This document shows positions 17,087-23,891 of a stretch of DNA of 64,000 bases, piece by piece (position 1 is the first letter of the stretch; each line of letters begins with the position of its first letter). Origin of the DNA: Marinicella sediminis. GTDB lineage: Bacteria; Pseudomonadota; Gammaproteobacteria; Xanthomonadales; Marinicellaceae. Where the stretch lies: NCBI RefSeq assembly GCF_002000055.1, contig NZ_MVBD01000007.1, forward strand, positions 1 to 64,000. The letters run 5' to 3'. The notes under the pieces were generated by a model. That model saw nothing but the letters and a program-made list of their open reading frames with translations, did not search any database and was not told where the DNA came from. The position numbers and the translations under genes were made by a program.

Positions 17087-17434
17087 AGCATTGCTTCGTT
17101 CCCAACAAGTAAAAGTCTCATTTGAAGTGCTATTCATGCCCTTAATTTCAAACCCTGGAAGATTTTTTAAATTATTTATCACATCATCGCATCCTGATGC
17201 TCCCAACGGGAATAAAACTTCACAAGAATTTGATCTAAGGACAAACCACACATCTATCCCCCATGGTCCAGTATCGTTGATTTGTACTTCAACTTTTAAT
17301 AAGCTATTCCATGCAATCGAATCTTTAGTGCCGTCTGGGGACAGCACCGATAATTGGGTGCCATCGTCGCTGACAAGATACTTATTCTCTAGATTCAGAT
17401 GTTTCCTTTTAGTAAATTTAGTAAATAGTCCCAT
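17081..17434 (-). CDS. Cassette-encoded hypothetical protein, 117 aa
   Basis: A soluble protein beginning MGLFTKFTKRKHLNLENKYLV with beta-rich pattern (WGIDVWFVLRSNSCEVLFPLG) and ending FEIKGMNSTSNETFTCWERS. The last part (LPGFEIKGM, FTCWER) looks like a conserved signature, but no family name comes to mind. ATG 17434 follows AGAGAG contributed by the adjoining attC core. The stop TAA lies in the attC at 16997-17086. The opposite strand also has a long open frame here, which I regard as a shadow because the strand of this gene fits the array. Confidence 0.7.
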   Translation of the reverse strand: MGLFTKFTKRKHLNLENKYLVSDDGTQLSVLSPDGTKDSIAWNSLLKVEVQINDTGPWGIDVWFVLRSNSCEVLFPLGASGCDDVINNLKNLPGFEIKGMNSTSNETFTCWERSNAI

Positions 17435-17440
17435 TTAGCT

Positions 17441-17551
17441 CTCTAACGCCCGGCTAAACCGCCGGAACGGAGTTGGTTGTTTTGTGCGAGCGTAGCGGAA
17501 AAGCACAAAACAACCAACGCAGTGAAGGTCGGTTTGAGCCGCTTGTTAACT
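17441..17551 (-). repeat. attC site with long perfect hairpin
   Basis: In minus orientation AGTTAAC (17551) to GTTAGAG (17441), 111 bp. The centre is a perfect 16-bp stem, GTTGGTTGTTTTGTGC at 17472-17487 against its complement at 17503-17518, with a 15-base loop. AGCGGCTC and GCCGGGC-type arms flank it. Confidence 0.88.
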
Positions 17552-17929
17552 GTGATATGGACCGGACCATACGTAGCCTTCCCTTTTAGTTTTAAAATCG
17601 CCTTCGATTAGCTGGGTACCACCACCTTTCATTGCACTACCCCACATAAATATTTTATCGTTAAACATATCTTGGAGGTATTCAGCTACCTCTGAAACTA
17701 TTTCCTTAACCTCTTCGATATCATCTGATTTCTCGTTGATATAACCGCAATGCCAATGAGTAAAGTTTCCTACAAAAATAGTGAGTTCATCATAGTCATC
17801 TTGGATATCGATACTGCCAACTTGCTCATAAGCTGGTGGAATAGAAATTAGCTTCTTCCCATCGTCAGCACTAAATTGTAACGATGGGAACTTATCTTCT
17901 ATTTCTTTCTTCATCGCTTCGTAGAGCAT
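17546..17929 (-). CDS. Cassette-encoded hypothetical protein, 127 aa
   Basis: A soluble acidic protein, MLYEAMKKEIEDKFPSLQFSADDG..., with strand pattern DELTIFVGNFTHWHCGYINE, a helical stretch EEVKEIVSEVAEYLQDMFNDKI and a Gly/Trp end (MWGSAMKGGGTQLIEG). No family recognised. ATG 17929 is preceded by AAGAGGAATC, a good ribosome site, lying just after the GTTAACT core at 17944. The stop is in the attC at 17441-17551. It is the first cassette in the direction of transcription. Confidence 0.75.
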   Translation of the reverse strand: MLYEAMKKEIEDKFPSLQFSADDGKKLISIPPAYEQVGSIDIQDDYDELTIFVGNFTHWHCGYINEKSDDIEEVKEIVSEVAEYLQDMFNDKIFMWGSAMKGGGTQLIEGDFKTKREGYVWSGPYHS

Positions 17930-17943
17930 GATTCCTCTTGTAC

Positions 17944-17950
17944 AGTTAAC
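17944..17950 (-). repeat. Terminal GTTAACT core of the cassette array
   Basis: This core marks the 5' boundary of the first cassette. Further right, 17992-18110 forms a nested imperfect palindrome (CGTGCACATCT against AGATGTGCATG outside, AGTCATTGATTTC against GAAATCATTGACT inside) that could be a decayed attC or another hairpin. Confidence 0.5.
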
Positions 17951-18062
17951 AATTTATTAATGGTGCATCTGTGCCATCTATCAAGATATTGGCGTTTATT
18001 CGTGCACATCTTTTTCTATGGGTTCATTGTAAGTCATTGATTTCTCACTTTGAAGGAAATCA

Positions 18063-18272
18063 TTGACTGCGTCATTATCAGGTAATGGGCGGATAGATGT
18101 GCATGAATGCGTTAATTTACGTCTATTACAGGCTTTAAGTGCAATAAATGAAATTATTGGATCATGTGGCGACCAAACTAAGATTGCTTCACTAAAGCAG
18201 AAAAACCGAGATCAATTACGTCTCATGGATCAAGAAATATATTTTGAAATTCATTGGGGTCAGTGTCAGTGA
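18063..18272 (+). CDS. Possible small ORF, 69 aa, ending in a REP-like repeat
   Basis: TTG start at 18063 with AAGGAA five bases upstream. The frame has protein-like content (ALSAINEIIGSCGDQTKIASLKQ) but its last codons (HWGQCQ) are encoded by the REP-like repeat, suggesting a truncated gene. No family is recognised and the start lies inside a palindrome. It may equally be non-coding. Confidence 0.3.
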   Translation: MTASLSGNGRIDVHECVNLRLLQALSAINEIIGSCGDQTKIASLKQKNRDQLRLMDQEIYFEIHWGQCQ

Positions 18273-18326
18273 TTTTGGTCCTGATCTGCCGACTTTCATA
18301 CTTTTCAGCACCTCTGACCCCAATGT
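18249..18326. repeat. REP-like inverted pair with GGGGTCAG core
   Basis: CATTGGGGTCAG at about 18252 is mirrored by CTGACCCCAATG ending near 18325. It is a variant of the elements at 3281 and 4249 and lies just past the 3' end of the lipoprotein gene, where it may also stabilise transcript ends. Confidence 0.7.
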
Positions 18327-18358
18327 GTTTACCACTGTTCAGTCACTGCAATGGTTTG

Positions 18359-19138
18359 TTAAAACGCAACTTGCAGGCTGCTGCCAGGATTGGAGCCACC
18401 GATGATTCGAAAGTAACCACTGCCGATGGTGCGACCAGCCAGTTTTCGGTTGCGATTGGTGGCCCCTGGTTGTACCGTGAAGGTTTCCAGTATTTGGCCA
18501 GTGGCAATCGAAATGAAATCAATGGTCACCGCTGCGTTGCCGTTGTTTTGAATGAAGCCAATGGTTCGTCGATCAACAGGTGCATTCGGATCATCGTTGG
18601 GCCAATTTGGCGGTCGCCTGCTCAGCCATTGGGTTTGAAAATCGATTTCACCTGAACCGCCCACTTTCGCCAGGCGCCAACTCAAACTTTCCAGTTGAAA
18701 CAATTGCAGTTCATAGGAGCCGGTCGTGACCTGCCGGCCTTTGCTGTCTTTGGCCGATGCTTTAACCGTCAGACTTTCCCATTGGTTTGCTGCGATTCTG
18801 ATACCACCGTTGACCTCGGGTTTGCCTGGACTGATGTTGTCCACGTGCCGCGGTCGGGTGACCACCCCATTTAAACCATTGGTCACCACGTCAATGGTGA
18901 CTTCGGTGATTTTGGCGTCTTTGGTCTTGGCTGTGGTGTTGATGCGAATGTCCTGGGCTTCTGTTAACACCACCTGGTGCCCCGTACCCCTTGATCCTGT
19001 GGATGTGATTGCTTTGTGTTGAGTCCATGGACTGCCACTGGATACAATGGGTTTTGTTTCCAAAGACAACCTCACAGACGTACATCCGGCCAGCACTGTC
19101 AGCCATACACCCATCGTTATTAAATGCTTTATTTTCAT
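18359..19138 (-). CDS. Lipoprotein of unknown function
   Basis: A 259-aa protein with a lipoprotein signal, MKIKHLITMGVWLTVLAGC, Cys19 being the lipidation site. Start ATG 19138 follows AAAGGGGAATAA; an upstream frame extension is unlikely. The mature part is beta-rich: about residues 50-170 look like an immunoglobulin- or CARDB-like domain (ITEVTIDVVTNGLNG), and the C-terminal part (TIGFIQNNGNAAVTIDFISIATG) resembles a second small beta domain. No catalytic motif. Likely attached to the outer membrane. No close gene partners. Confidence 0.7.
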   Translation of the reverse strand: MKIKHLITMGVWLTVLAGCTSVRLSLETKPIVSSGSPWTQHKAITSTGSRGTGHQVVLTEAQDIRINTTAKTKDAKITEVTIDVVTNGLNGVVTRPRHVDNISPGKPEVNGGIRIAANQWESLTVKASAKDSKGRQVTTGSYELQLFQLESLSWRLAKVGGSGEIDFQTQWLSRRPPNWPNDDPNAPVDRRTIGFIQNNGNAAVTIDFISIATGQILETFTVQPGATNRNRKLAGRTIGSGYFRIIGGSNPGSSLQVAF

Positions 19139-19557
19139 ATTTATTCCCCTTTTTAGAGTTAACTCACACATAAGCCTGATGGCTCCTTCCTGATGGCATT
19201 GTTCATCTTATGGATGAGATTTGATATCCATATTTTCTTACATTAATGTATATCTTTATTGACTGTATTGTGACATTTTCTGCCGATTCAATAAAAAATG
19301 ACGGCCCAACATGAGATTAGATTTTCATCAGATTATGTATTCAACTCAGTCATTTGAAATGTTTATCGAGCATGGTTTAGCTGATTTAAACCGGTGTCAT
19401 TTTTCGTAACTGTCATATTTCGATGAGCCCTTGATGGGCACTACACACCCTTCAAGACTGCTGCGCTCCATCGAGGCAAACTCACTATTATGACTTTTAT
19501 CAAAGTCAAATGGCCTGCAATGGCCTATGCTTAATGGTCATTCATTGTTAGGCAGAT
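19139..19557. other. Intergenic region between divergent genes
   Basis: No gene is seen. It should contain the promoters of the lipoprotein (minus) and acetyltransferase (plus) genes. A GTTAGGCAGAT string sits directly before 19558, also seen in the dispersed repeat at 10725. Confidence 0.45.
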
Positions 19558-20097
19558 ATGAACATTATGAAACAACACACATTACCCTCCTGGGAATTGA
19601 AGCTAAAAGGCGGTACCCGGTTAACCATCAGACCCATTACCTTAAGTGACCAGACGATGGAAAAAGCATTTTTTGAACAACTGTCCCAGGAAAGCCGGCA
19701 CTACCGGTTTTTAGGCGGTGTTTCGGAATTAAGCAGCCAGACACTGGCCAAGTTGTGCGATATGGATTACTGCCATGACATGGCATTCCTGGCTGTCATT
19801 AACAGCGGCAAAGAGGAGCAGATCATTGGAGTGGTCAGATATGCCGAAGACCCAAAGTCACCTCATGTGGCTGAATTGGCAGTGACTGTAGCTGATGATT
19901 GGCAACACCAGGGAATTGCCACTGAACTGTTAACCAGGCTGATCCAATATGCACAAAGCAAAGGAATTAAAAAAATCTATTCTGTTGACAGCTATGCCAA
20001 CAGAAAGATGCAGCAACTGGCCAGCGATTTTGGCTTTAAAAGCCATCCCGACCCGGATGACAGCACCCAAGTGATTTATGAAATTGATATCAGTTGA
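19558..20097 (+). CDS. GNAT-family N-acetyltransferase
   Basis: A 179-aa acetyl-CoA-dependent acetyltransferase. The N-terminal TRLTIRPITLSDQTMEKAFFEQLS is typical of the GNAT domain found at the end of Pat-type protein acetyltransferases and their stand-alone relatives. Motif A, with the acetyl-CoA pyrophosphate loop, is WQHQGIATELL (about residues 118-128), followed by IKKIYSVDSYANRKMQQLASDFGF, the usual motif B. The substrate, protein or small molecule, is not evident. The dnaJ-like gene follows 85 bases later, but co-transcription is unproven. Confidence 0.85.
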   Translation: MNIMKQHTLPSWELKLKGGTRLTIRPITLSDQTMEKAFFEQLSQESRHYRFLGGVSELSSQTLAKLCDMDYCHDMAFLAVINSGKEEQIIGVVRYAEDPKSPHVAELAVTVADDWQHQGIATELLTRLIQYAQSKGIKKIYSVDSYANRKMQQLASDFGFKSHPDPDDSTQVIYEIDIS

Positions 20098-20182
20098 TTT
20101 AATCAGATGACAGTGACATTCCTGTGATAACAACAGAACGACTGAAAACATTGCTGATTCAATTGGCACACAAAGGCTAAAT

Positions 20183-21091
20183 ATGGATTTTAAAGACTAC
20201 TATGAAATCTTGGGTTTGGATGACAAAGCTGACTTAAAAGCCATCAAAGCGGCTTATCGGCGATTGGCCAGAAAATACCACCCTGATGTCAGTAAAGATG
20301 CCAACGCTGAAGAAAATTTTAAGGCAGTGGCCGAAGCATACGCGGTACTGAAGAACCCTGAGAAGAAAGCTGAATACGATGATTTACGGCATCAGTTCCG
20401 CTCTGGTGAGTATTCAGCAAAGCAGCAATCCAGGTCAGGTGATCAGCCCCCCGGCGAATATGATTTTTCTGATTTTTTTGAATCTGTATTCAATCAGGCC
20501 AGTGCTTCAGAGCGACGTGCCAATGCGTACAGTAAACAAGCTGCCCACAAAGGTCAGGATTTGGAAATGTCGTTGGCCATCAGTCTCGAAGAAGCCTTAT
20601 CTGGCGGTGATAAAACCATTTCTTTTCAGTTACCCAAAGAGCGTCAGGCGAAAACCCTGAAGGTTAAAATTCCACCCCACACCCTGGCTGGCGATTTAAT
20701 CCGCTTAAAAGGCCAGGGAATGCCGGGTTCTGGGAAGGCTCAGGCAGGTGACATCTACCTGAACATTCAGTATGCACCTCATAAATACTTCGATGTGACT
20801 GGTCTGGATGTATTCCTGACGGTGCCGGTCAGTCCCTGGGAAGCGGCCCTGGGAACTCAAATCATCATCCCCACACTGACCAGCAAGCTCAACTTAACGG
20901 TCCAACCAAACAGCCAAACCGGTCAGAAACAAAGAATCAAAAACAAAGGCCTGAAAAGCAAACATGAATCAGGAGACTTGTTTGTGATTTTTAAAGTTGT
21001 GATGCCTGATTCAGGCACCACCGAAATGAATCATATCTGGCAACAAATGGCCGAAACATCTTCCTTTAACCCAAGATCTGACTGGAGCTGA
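20183..21091 (+). CDS. cbpA: Curved DNA-binding protein CbpA (DnaJ homologue)
   Basis: A 302-aa J-domain co-chaperone. Residues 1-70 form the J domain ([31 protein letters not shown]) with the HPD tripeptide that stimulates DnaK. A Gly/Phe-poor linker leads to the C-terminal DnaJ substrate-binding domains ([36 protein letters not shown]). No zinc-finger CXXCXGXG repeats are present, which separates CbpA from DnaJ. It is followed four bases later by cbpM, whose product inhibits CbpA in E. coli, a diagnostic pairing. Length matches E. coli CbpA (about 306 aa). Confidence 0.93.
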   Translation: MDFKDYYEILGLDDKADLKAIKAAYRRLARKYHPDVSKDANAEENFKAVAEAYAVLKNPEKKAEYDDLRHQFRSGEYSAKQQSRSGDQPPGEYDFSDFFESVFNQASASERRANAYSKQAAHKGQDLEMSLAISLEEALSGGDKTISFQLPKERQAKTLKVKIPPHTLAGDLIRLKGQGMPGSGKAQAGDIYLNIQYAPHKYFDVTGLDVFLTVPVSPWEAALGTQIIIPTLTSKLNLTVQPNSQTGQKQRIKNKGLKSKHESGDLFVIFKVVMPDSGTTEMNHIWQQMAETSSFNPRSDWS

Positions 21092-21095
21092 TGAC

Positions 21096-21395
21096 ATGCC
21101 TGCCATGATTAAATTCACCTATAGCCTGACACAACTTTATCAAACAACTCATTTATCATCGGGATTCATAGAAAAGTGTGTGGAGTACGGAATTCTTGAC
21201 CCCCTGGTAAGCCAGTCGGGTGACTGGTTATTTGAAGTTGATCAGCTCATCAGGTTAAAAAAAGCAGCTCGGTTAAGGGATGATCTTGATCTCAATTGGA
21301 ATGGTCTGGCACTGGCCATTGATTTGATAGATGAAGTGGAACAATTGCGCAATGAGAACAGAATCATAAAAAGCAGGTTGAAACGATTTTTGTGA
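21096..21395 (+). CDS. cbpM: Chaperone modulator CbpM
   Basis: A 99-aa MerR-like helix-turn-helix protein. TQLYQTTHLSSGFIEKCVEYGILDPL matches the first helices of CbpM, which binds the J domain of CbpA and blocks its co-chaperone and DNA-binding activities. The C-terminal part (LALAIDLIDEVEQLRNENRIIKSRLKRFL) is a helical, coiled-coil-like tail. Length matches E. coli CbpM (101 aa). The start at 21096 has GGAG about nine bases upstream; an ATG three codons later (MIKF) is possible. Confidence 0.9.
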   Translation: MPAMIKFTYSLTQLYQTTHLSSGFIEKCVEYGILDPLVSQSGDWLFEVDQLIRLKKAARLRDDLDLNWNGLALAIDLIDEVEQLRNENRIIKSRLKRFL

Positions 21396-21986
21396 TTTCA
21401 AAGCTGGGTGGGCCAACACTCAAAGCAAACGATGTTTAACCGCCATTCAAGTTTCTCTGGGGCCGACCATGTTTTCACCTTCAGCCACAACAAGCCAGTT
21501 GGTATGGTGCTCACATTGACTGAGTTAACTGAATGTTCTCATCATGCGTCAATTTGACATGGCCTTATATTCAATTAACAAATCCTTCGTATAAGGCAGA
21601 TCAGGCACATGTAATCTGCGCCAGGTGCGGCCTTGATAATGGCCTGGCTCAGCAAAGTTGATCAAGACCGTGTTAACCATCTGCCTGAAGCCAGGCCCTG
21701 CGATGCAACAGGAGCCGGCACTTTGCACCAGTCATTTTAAGTGTCAAAAATTGGCAGTTCATGCCCTGCACCGATTGAACCACGTCGTTTTCAGTCAAAA
21801 AAAATGACGCAAAGACAACAAATCAGTGGTTTGTGACATTTGTTATCAATGTTCACTCAGATCAAATTGTCCTTCGCCGCTGCAGTCGGTATTATTTATG
21901 TTGTGGTTGGTGAAGTTACCGCACTGAACAATCACACATCAGGTACTGGAACAGGGGGATATTAATATGGGTTTTAGAGGTGTTAT
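21396..21986. other. Intergenic stretch with a candidate membrane micro-ORF
   Basis: Most of it shows no gene. The only coding candidate is the 38-codon frame at 21849-21965, described separately. AGAGG at 21976-21980 is the ribosome site of the gene starting at 21987. Confidence 0.45.
21849..21965 (+). CDS. Candidate 38-aa single-helix membrane peptide
   Basis: ATG at 21849 opens MFTQIKLSFAAAVGIIYVVV, then GEVTALNNHTSGTGTGGY and TAA. It has one hydrophobic helix and a Gly/Thr-rich tail, like many small membrane proteins. There is no clear Shine-Dalgarno and no homologue I can recall. It lies 21 bases before the 21987 gene. Confidence 0.3.
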   Translation: MFTQIKLSFAAAVGIIYVVVGEVTALNNHTSGTGTGGY

Positions 21987-22415
21987 GTGAGCCATTCTTT
22001 AGGTAACAATCTGTTTAATGAAATGAAGAACTGGGGTTTTATCGACCACAATGGCCAGTTCAAAAAAGGCCTTTTGATGAATGATCAGGGTAAGCGTTTA
22101 TTGATTAAGCAAATATTCCCCAAAAAGTCTCCCGGACTGATTGATGTATACTTCCAATACGCCCATGTGGTGACCGTCAATGGCTATCACAAATCGGATC
22201 CCGCAGTGGTCTTGGGCTTTGACCTGAAAAATCAGGCCATTTACCCGGTGCTATACCGCAATGATCTGCTGGATCACACCATCAGTGTTTATCAGCAAGG
22301 CACTCAGGATGAAGACAAAGCCGAATGGTTATTGAAGTTCTGCACTGACTGGTTTGGTGAGTTGAATGCCGATGATTATGATCACCTTGAACAGGCTCAC
22401 TTAAAAGCCGGTTGA
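21987..22415 (+). CDS. Hypothetical cytoplasmic protein, 142 aa
   Basis: The GTG start at 21987 has AGAGG six bases upstream. The acidic soluble protein opens MSHSLGNNLFNEMKNWGFIDHNGQF, has a beta-rich middle (GLIDVYFQYAHVVTVNGYHKSDPAVVLGFDL) and a helical end (KAEWLLKFCTDWFGELNADDYDHLEQ). It lacks a signal peptide or catalytic motif. I do not recognise the family. It is followed by a strong terminator shared with the convergent VOC gene, so it is probably a single-gene transcript or joined to the micro-ORF upstream. Confidence 0.7.
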   Translation: MSHSLGNNLFNEMKNWGFIDHNGQFKKGLLMNDQGKRLLIKQIFPKKSPGLIDVYFQYAHVVTVNGYHKSDPAVVLGFDLKNQAIYPVLYRNDLLDHTISVYQQGTQDEDKAEWLLKFCTDWFGELNADDYDHLEQAHLKAG

Positions 22416-22451
22416 CATCAGTCTTCCCTGTCACAATCCGACTCAGATCCA

Positions 22452-22482
22452 ACACTGAACCTGATCAACTCAGGTTCAGTGT
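22452..22482. terminator. Strong bidirectional terminator
   Basis: ACACTGAACCTGA at 22452-22464 and its exact complement at 22470-22482 form a 13-bp stem with a five-base loop. It lies between the convergent 21987 and VOC genes. Confidence 0.85.
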
Positions 22483-22489
22483 AAAAGCC

Positions 22490-22876
22490 TTACTCAACCA
22501 TACAAAAAGCATTCAGTTTGTTACCATCCAGATCACGGAAGTAGCCCGCATAGAAACCTTTGTCGGCAGTTTCGGGGCGAAACCCAGGTTTACCTTCATC
22601 GGTTCCACCCAGTTCCAGGGCTTTTTGATAAAAGGCATCGACTTTTTCCGGAGCATCCAGATAAACCGCCACCATGGTGCCATTGCCCGCAGTGGCTGGC
22701 TCCTTGTTAAACGGAATGGTCACAGCCATACCAGCCACTTCCATGCCCGGTGACCAGGCCACGAAATAATTCTCTTCTTCCATCGAACGACCCACGCCGA
22801 TGGACTTGAACAGTTCATCATAATACGCCGTGGCGCGTGGTAAATCGTTGGTTCCTAAAGTAACGTATCCAATCAT
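22490..22876 (-). CDS. VOC-family (glyoxalase/bleomycin-resistance fold) protein
   Basis: A 128-aa protein of the vicinal oxygen chelate fold: MIGYVTLGTNDLPRATAYYDELFKSIG is the usual first beta-alpha-beta unit, and GFYAGYFRDLDGNKLNAFCM the last, with the Asp-Gly-Asn-Lys loop typical of small VOC dioxygenase/glyoxalase-like proteins. Metal ligands of true glyoxalase I are not clearly complete, so the reaction is unknown. The gene is divergent from a WYL-type regulator 125 bases away, which may control it. Confidence 0.88.
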   Translation of the reverse strand: MIGYVTLGTNDLPRATAYYDELFKSIGVGRSMEEENYFVAWSPGMEVAGMAVTIPFNKEPATAGNGTMVAVYLDAPEKVDAFYQKALELGGTDEGKPGFRPETADKGFYAGYFRDLDGNKLNAFCMVE

Positions 22877-23001
22877 TTTGATTTCTCCGGTTGTGGTTAA
22901 TTAAATAAGAAATGCCAGCTTAGCAAAGGACTGCTGACAGCATGGTGTCAGCAGTGTTTTGCTAGGCTATAATCAATCCACTTACAGTCAGGCAAAGACC
23001 C

Positions 23002-23691
23002 ATGAGACGTGCAGACAGGTTACTGAAAATCACCCATTACCTCAGACAACACCGACAGGCGGTCACCGCCCGTCAGGTGGCTGATCACTTTGGTATTTGT
23101 AAACGCACTGTCTACCGTGACATCCAATGCCTGATGGATGCCGGCACTCCGATCCGTGGAGAAGCCGGGGTTGGTTACACCATTGATAAACATTATTACC
23201 TGCCACCAGTGACTTTTGATGCGGATGAACTGGAAGCCATTGCGCTGGGCATCAGCATGGTCAGGCAATGGACCGATGACCGCTTTGCAGAAAAAGCCAG
23301 TAGTGCATTGGACAAGGTACAAGCTGTTCTGCCAGCTGGCCTGCAGGGCGAATTACAACAAATCACTACCTATGCGGTGGACAACCGACCTGAAATTCCC
23401 TGGTCGGTGCCGTTTTCCGATCTCAGGGAACACATCCGCGGTCAGCGTAAAATTGAACTGGACTATGCCGATGAACAACAACGAAAAACCAATCGCACAG
23501 TGCGCCCATTGGCCTTGTTGTTCTTTAATCCGGTATGGTTACTGACAGGCTGGTGTGAATTGCGTCAGGACTTCAGGAATTTCAGGCTAGACCGGATCCA
23601 ACAACTGACCAGCACCGAAAAGACATTCACAGATGAACCCGGCAAAAACCTGACTGCTTACCTGGCAAAAGTCCGCAGCTGTGATGGCTGA
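23002..23691 (+). CDS. YafY-type HTH/WYL-domain transcriptional regulator
   Basis: A 229-aa regulator. An N-terminal DeoR/HTH_11 helix-turn-helix (RADRLLKITHYLRQHRQAVT, then VADHFGICKRTVYRDI) is followed by a WYL domain at about residues 140-200 (KIELDYADEQQRKTNRTVRPLALLFFNPVWLLTGWCELRQDFRNFRLDRI), expected to sense a small ligand. This layout is the common YafY/PafC-like family. The VOC gene is transcribed divergently from the same 125-bp gap, and such pairs are frequent, so mutual regulation is a fair inference. Confidence 0.9.
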   Translation: MRRADRLLKITHYLRQHRQAVTARQVADHFGICKRTVYRDIQCLMDAGTPIRGEAGVGYTIDKHYYLPPVTFDADELEAIALGISMVRQWTDDRFAEKASSALDKVQAVLPAGLQGELQQITTYAVDNRPEIPWSVPFSDLREHIRGQRKIELDYADEQQRKTNRTVRPLALLFFNPVWLLTGWCELRQDFRNFRLDRIQQLTSTEKTFTDEPGKNLTAYLAKVRSCDG

Positions 23692-23841
23692 AACTATGCC
23701 ATGAAAGTTTATTTTTGGACCAATTCAATGGGTGATGCTTAAATCACCCGGGCTGATTTGATCAGATTGTCACCCCTGGCGCTGCCATTTGGTCAGAACT
23801 GCTCTACATCTGGTTCAGTGTCAAGCCTATGAAGTGATTGA

Positions 23842-23867
23842 TAAAACCACCCAAACAGGTGGTTTTA
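23842..23867. terminator. Bidirectional terminator
   Basis: TAAAACCACC (23842-23851) pairs perfectly with GGTGGTTTTA (23858-23867) around a six-base loop, between the convergent WYL regulator and BlaR1-like genes. Confidence 0.85.
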
Positions 23868-23891
23868 TGATACACCTGTCAAGACATGTTT

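Larger units (their letters stand above)
15563..17950 (-). mobile_element. Integron cassette array without integrase (CALIN)
   Basis: Five small genes lie head-to-tail on the minus strand, each followed by an imperfect palindrome of about 59-111 bp bounded by TAAC and GTTA core sites (attC). Sites are at about 15563-15657 (decayed), 16032-16090, 16525-16602, 16997-17086 and 17441-17551, with a final GTTAACT core at 17944-17950. Each gene's TAA stop is the TAAC of the following attC, the hallmark of integron cassettes. No tyrosine recombinase IntI is present anywhere in the window, so this is an attC cluster separated from, or lacking, its integrase. Confidence 0.85.
17951..18358. other. Array-flanking stretch: palindrome, weak ORF, REP-like repeat
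   Basis: It holds the nested palindrome at 17992-18110, a weak plus-strand reading frame at 18063-18272 and a REP-like pair at 18249-18326. No integrase gene or clear attI is seen. Confidence 0.5.

Noticed and set aside
17091-17438. Plus-strand open frame of 115 codons in the cassette array
   Set aside because: It lies antisense to the 17081-17434 cassette gene, which fits the array orientation and takes its stop from an attC site.
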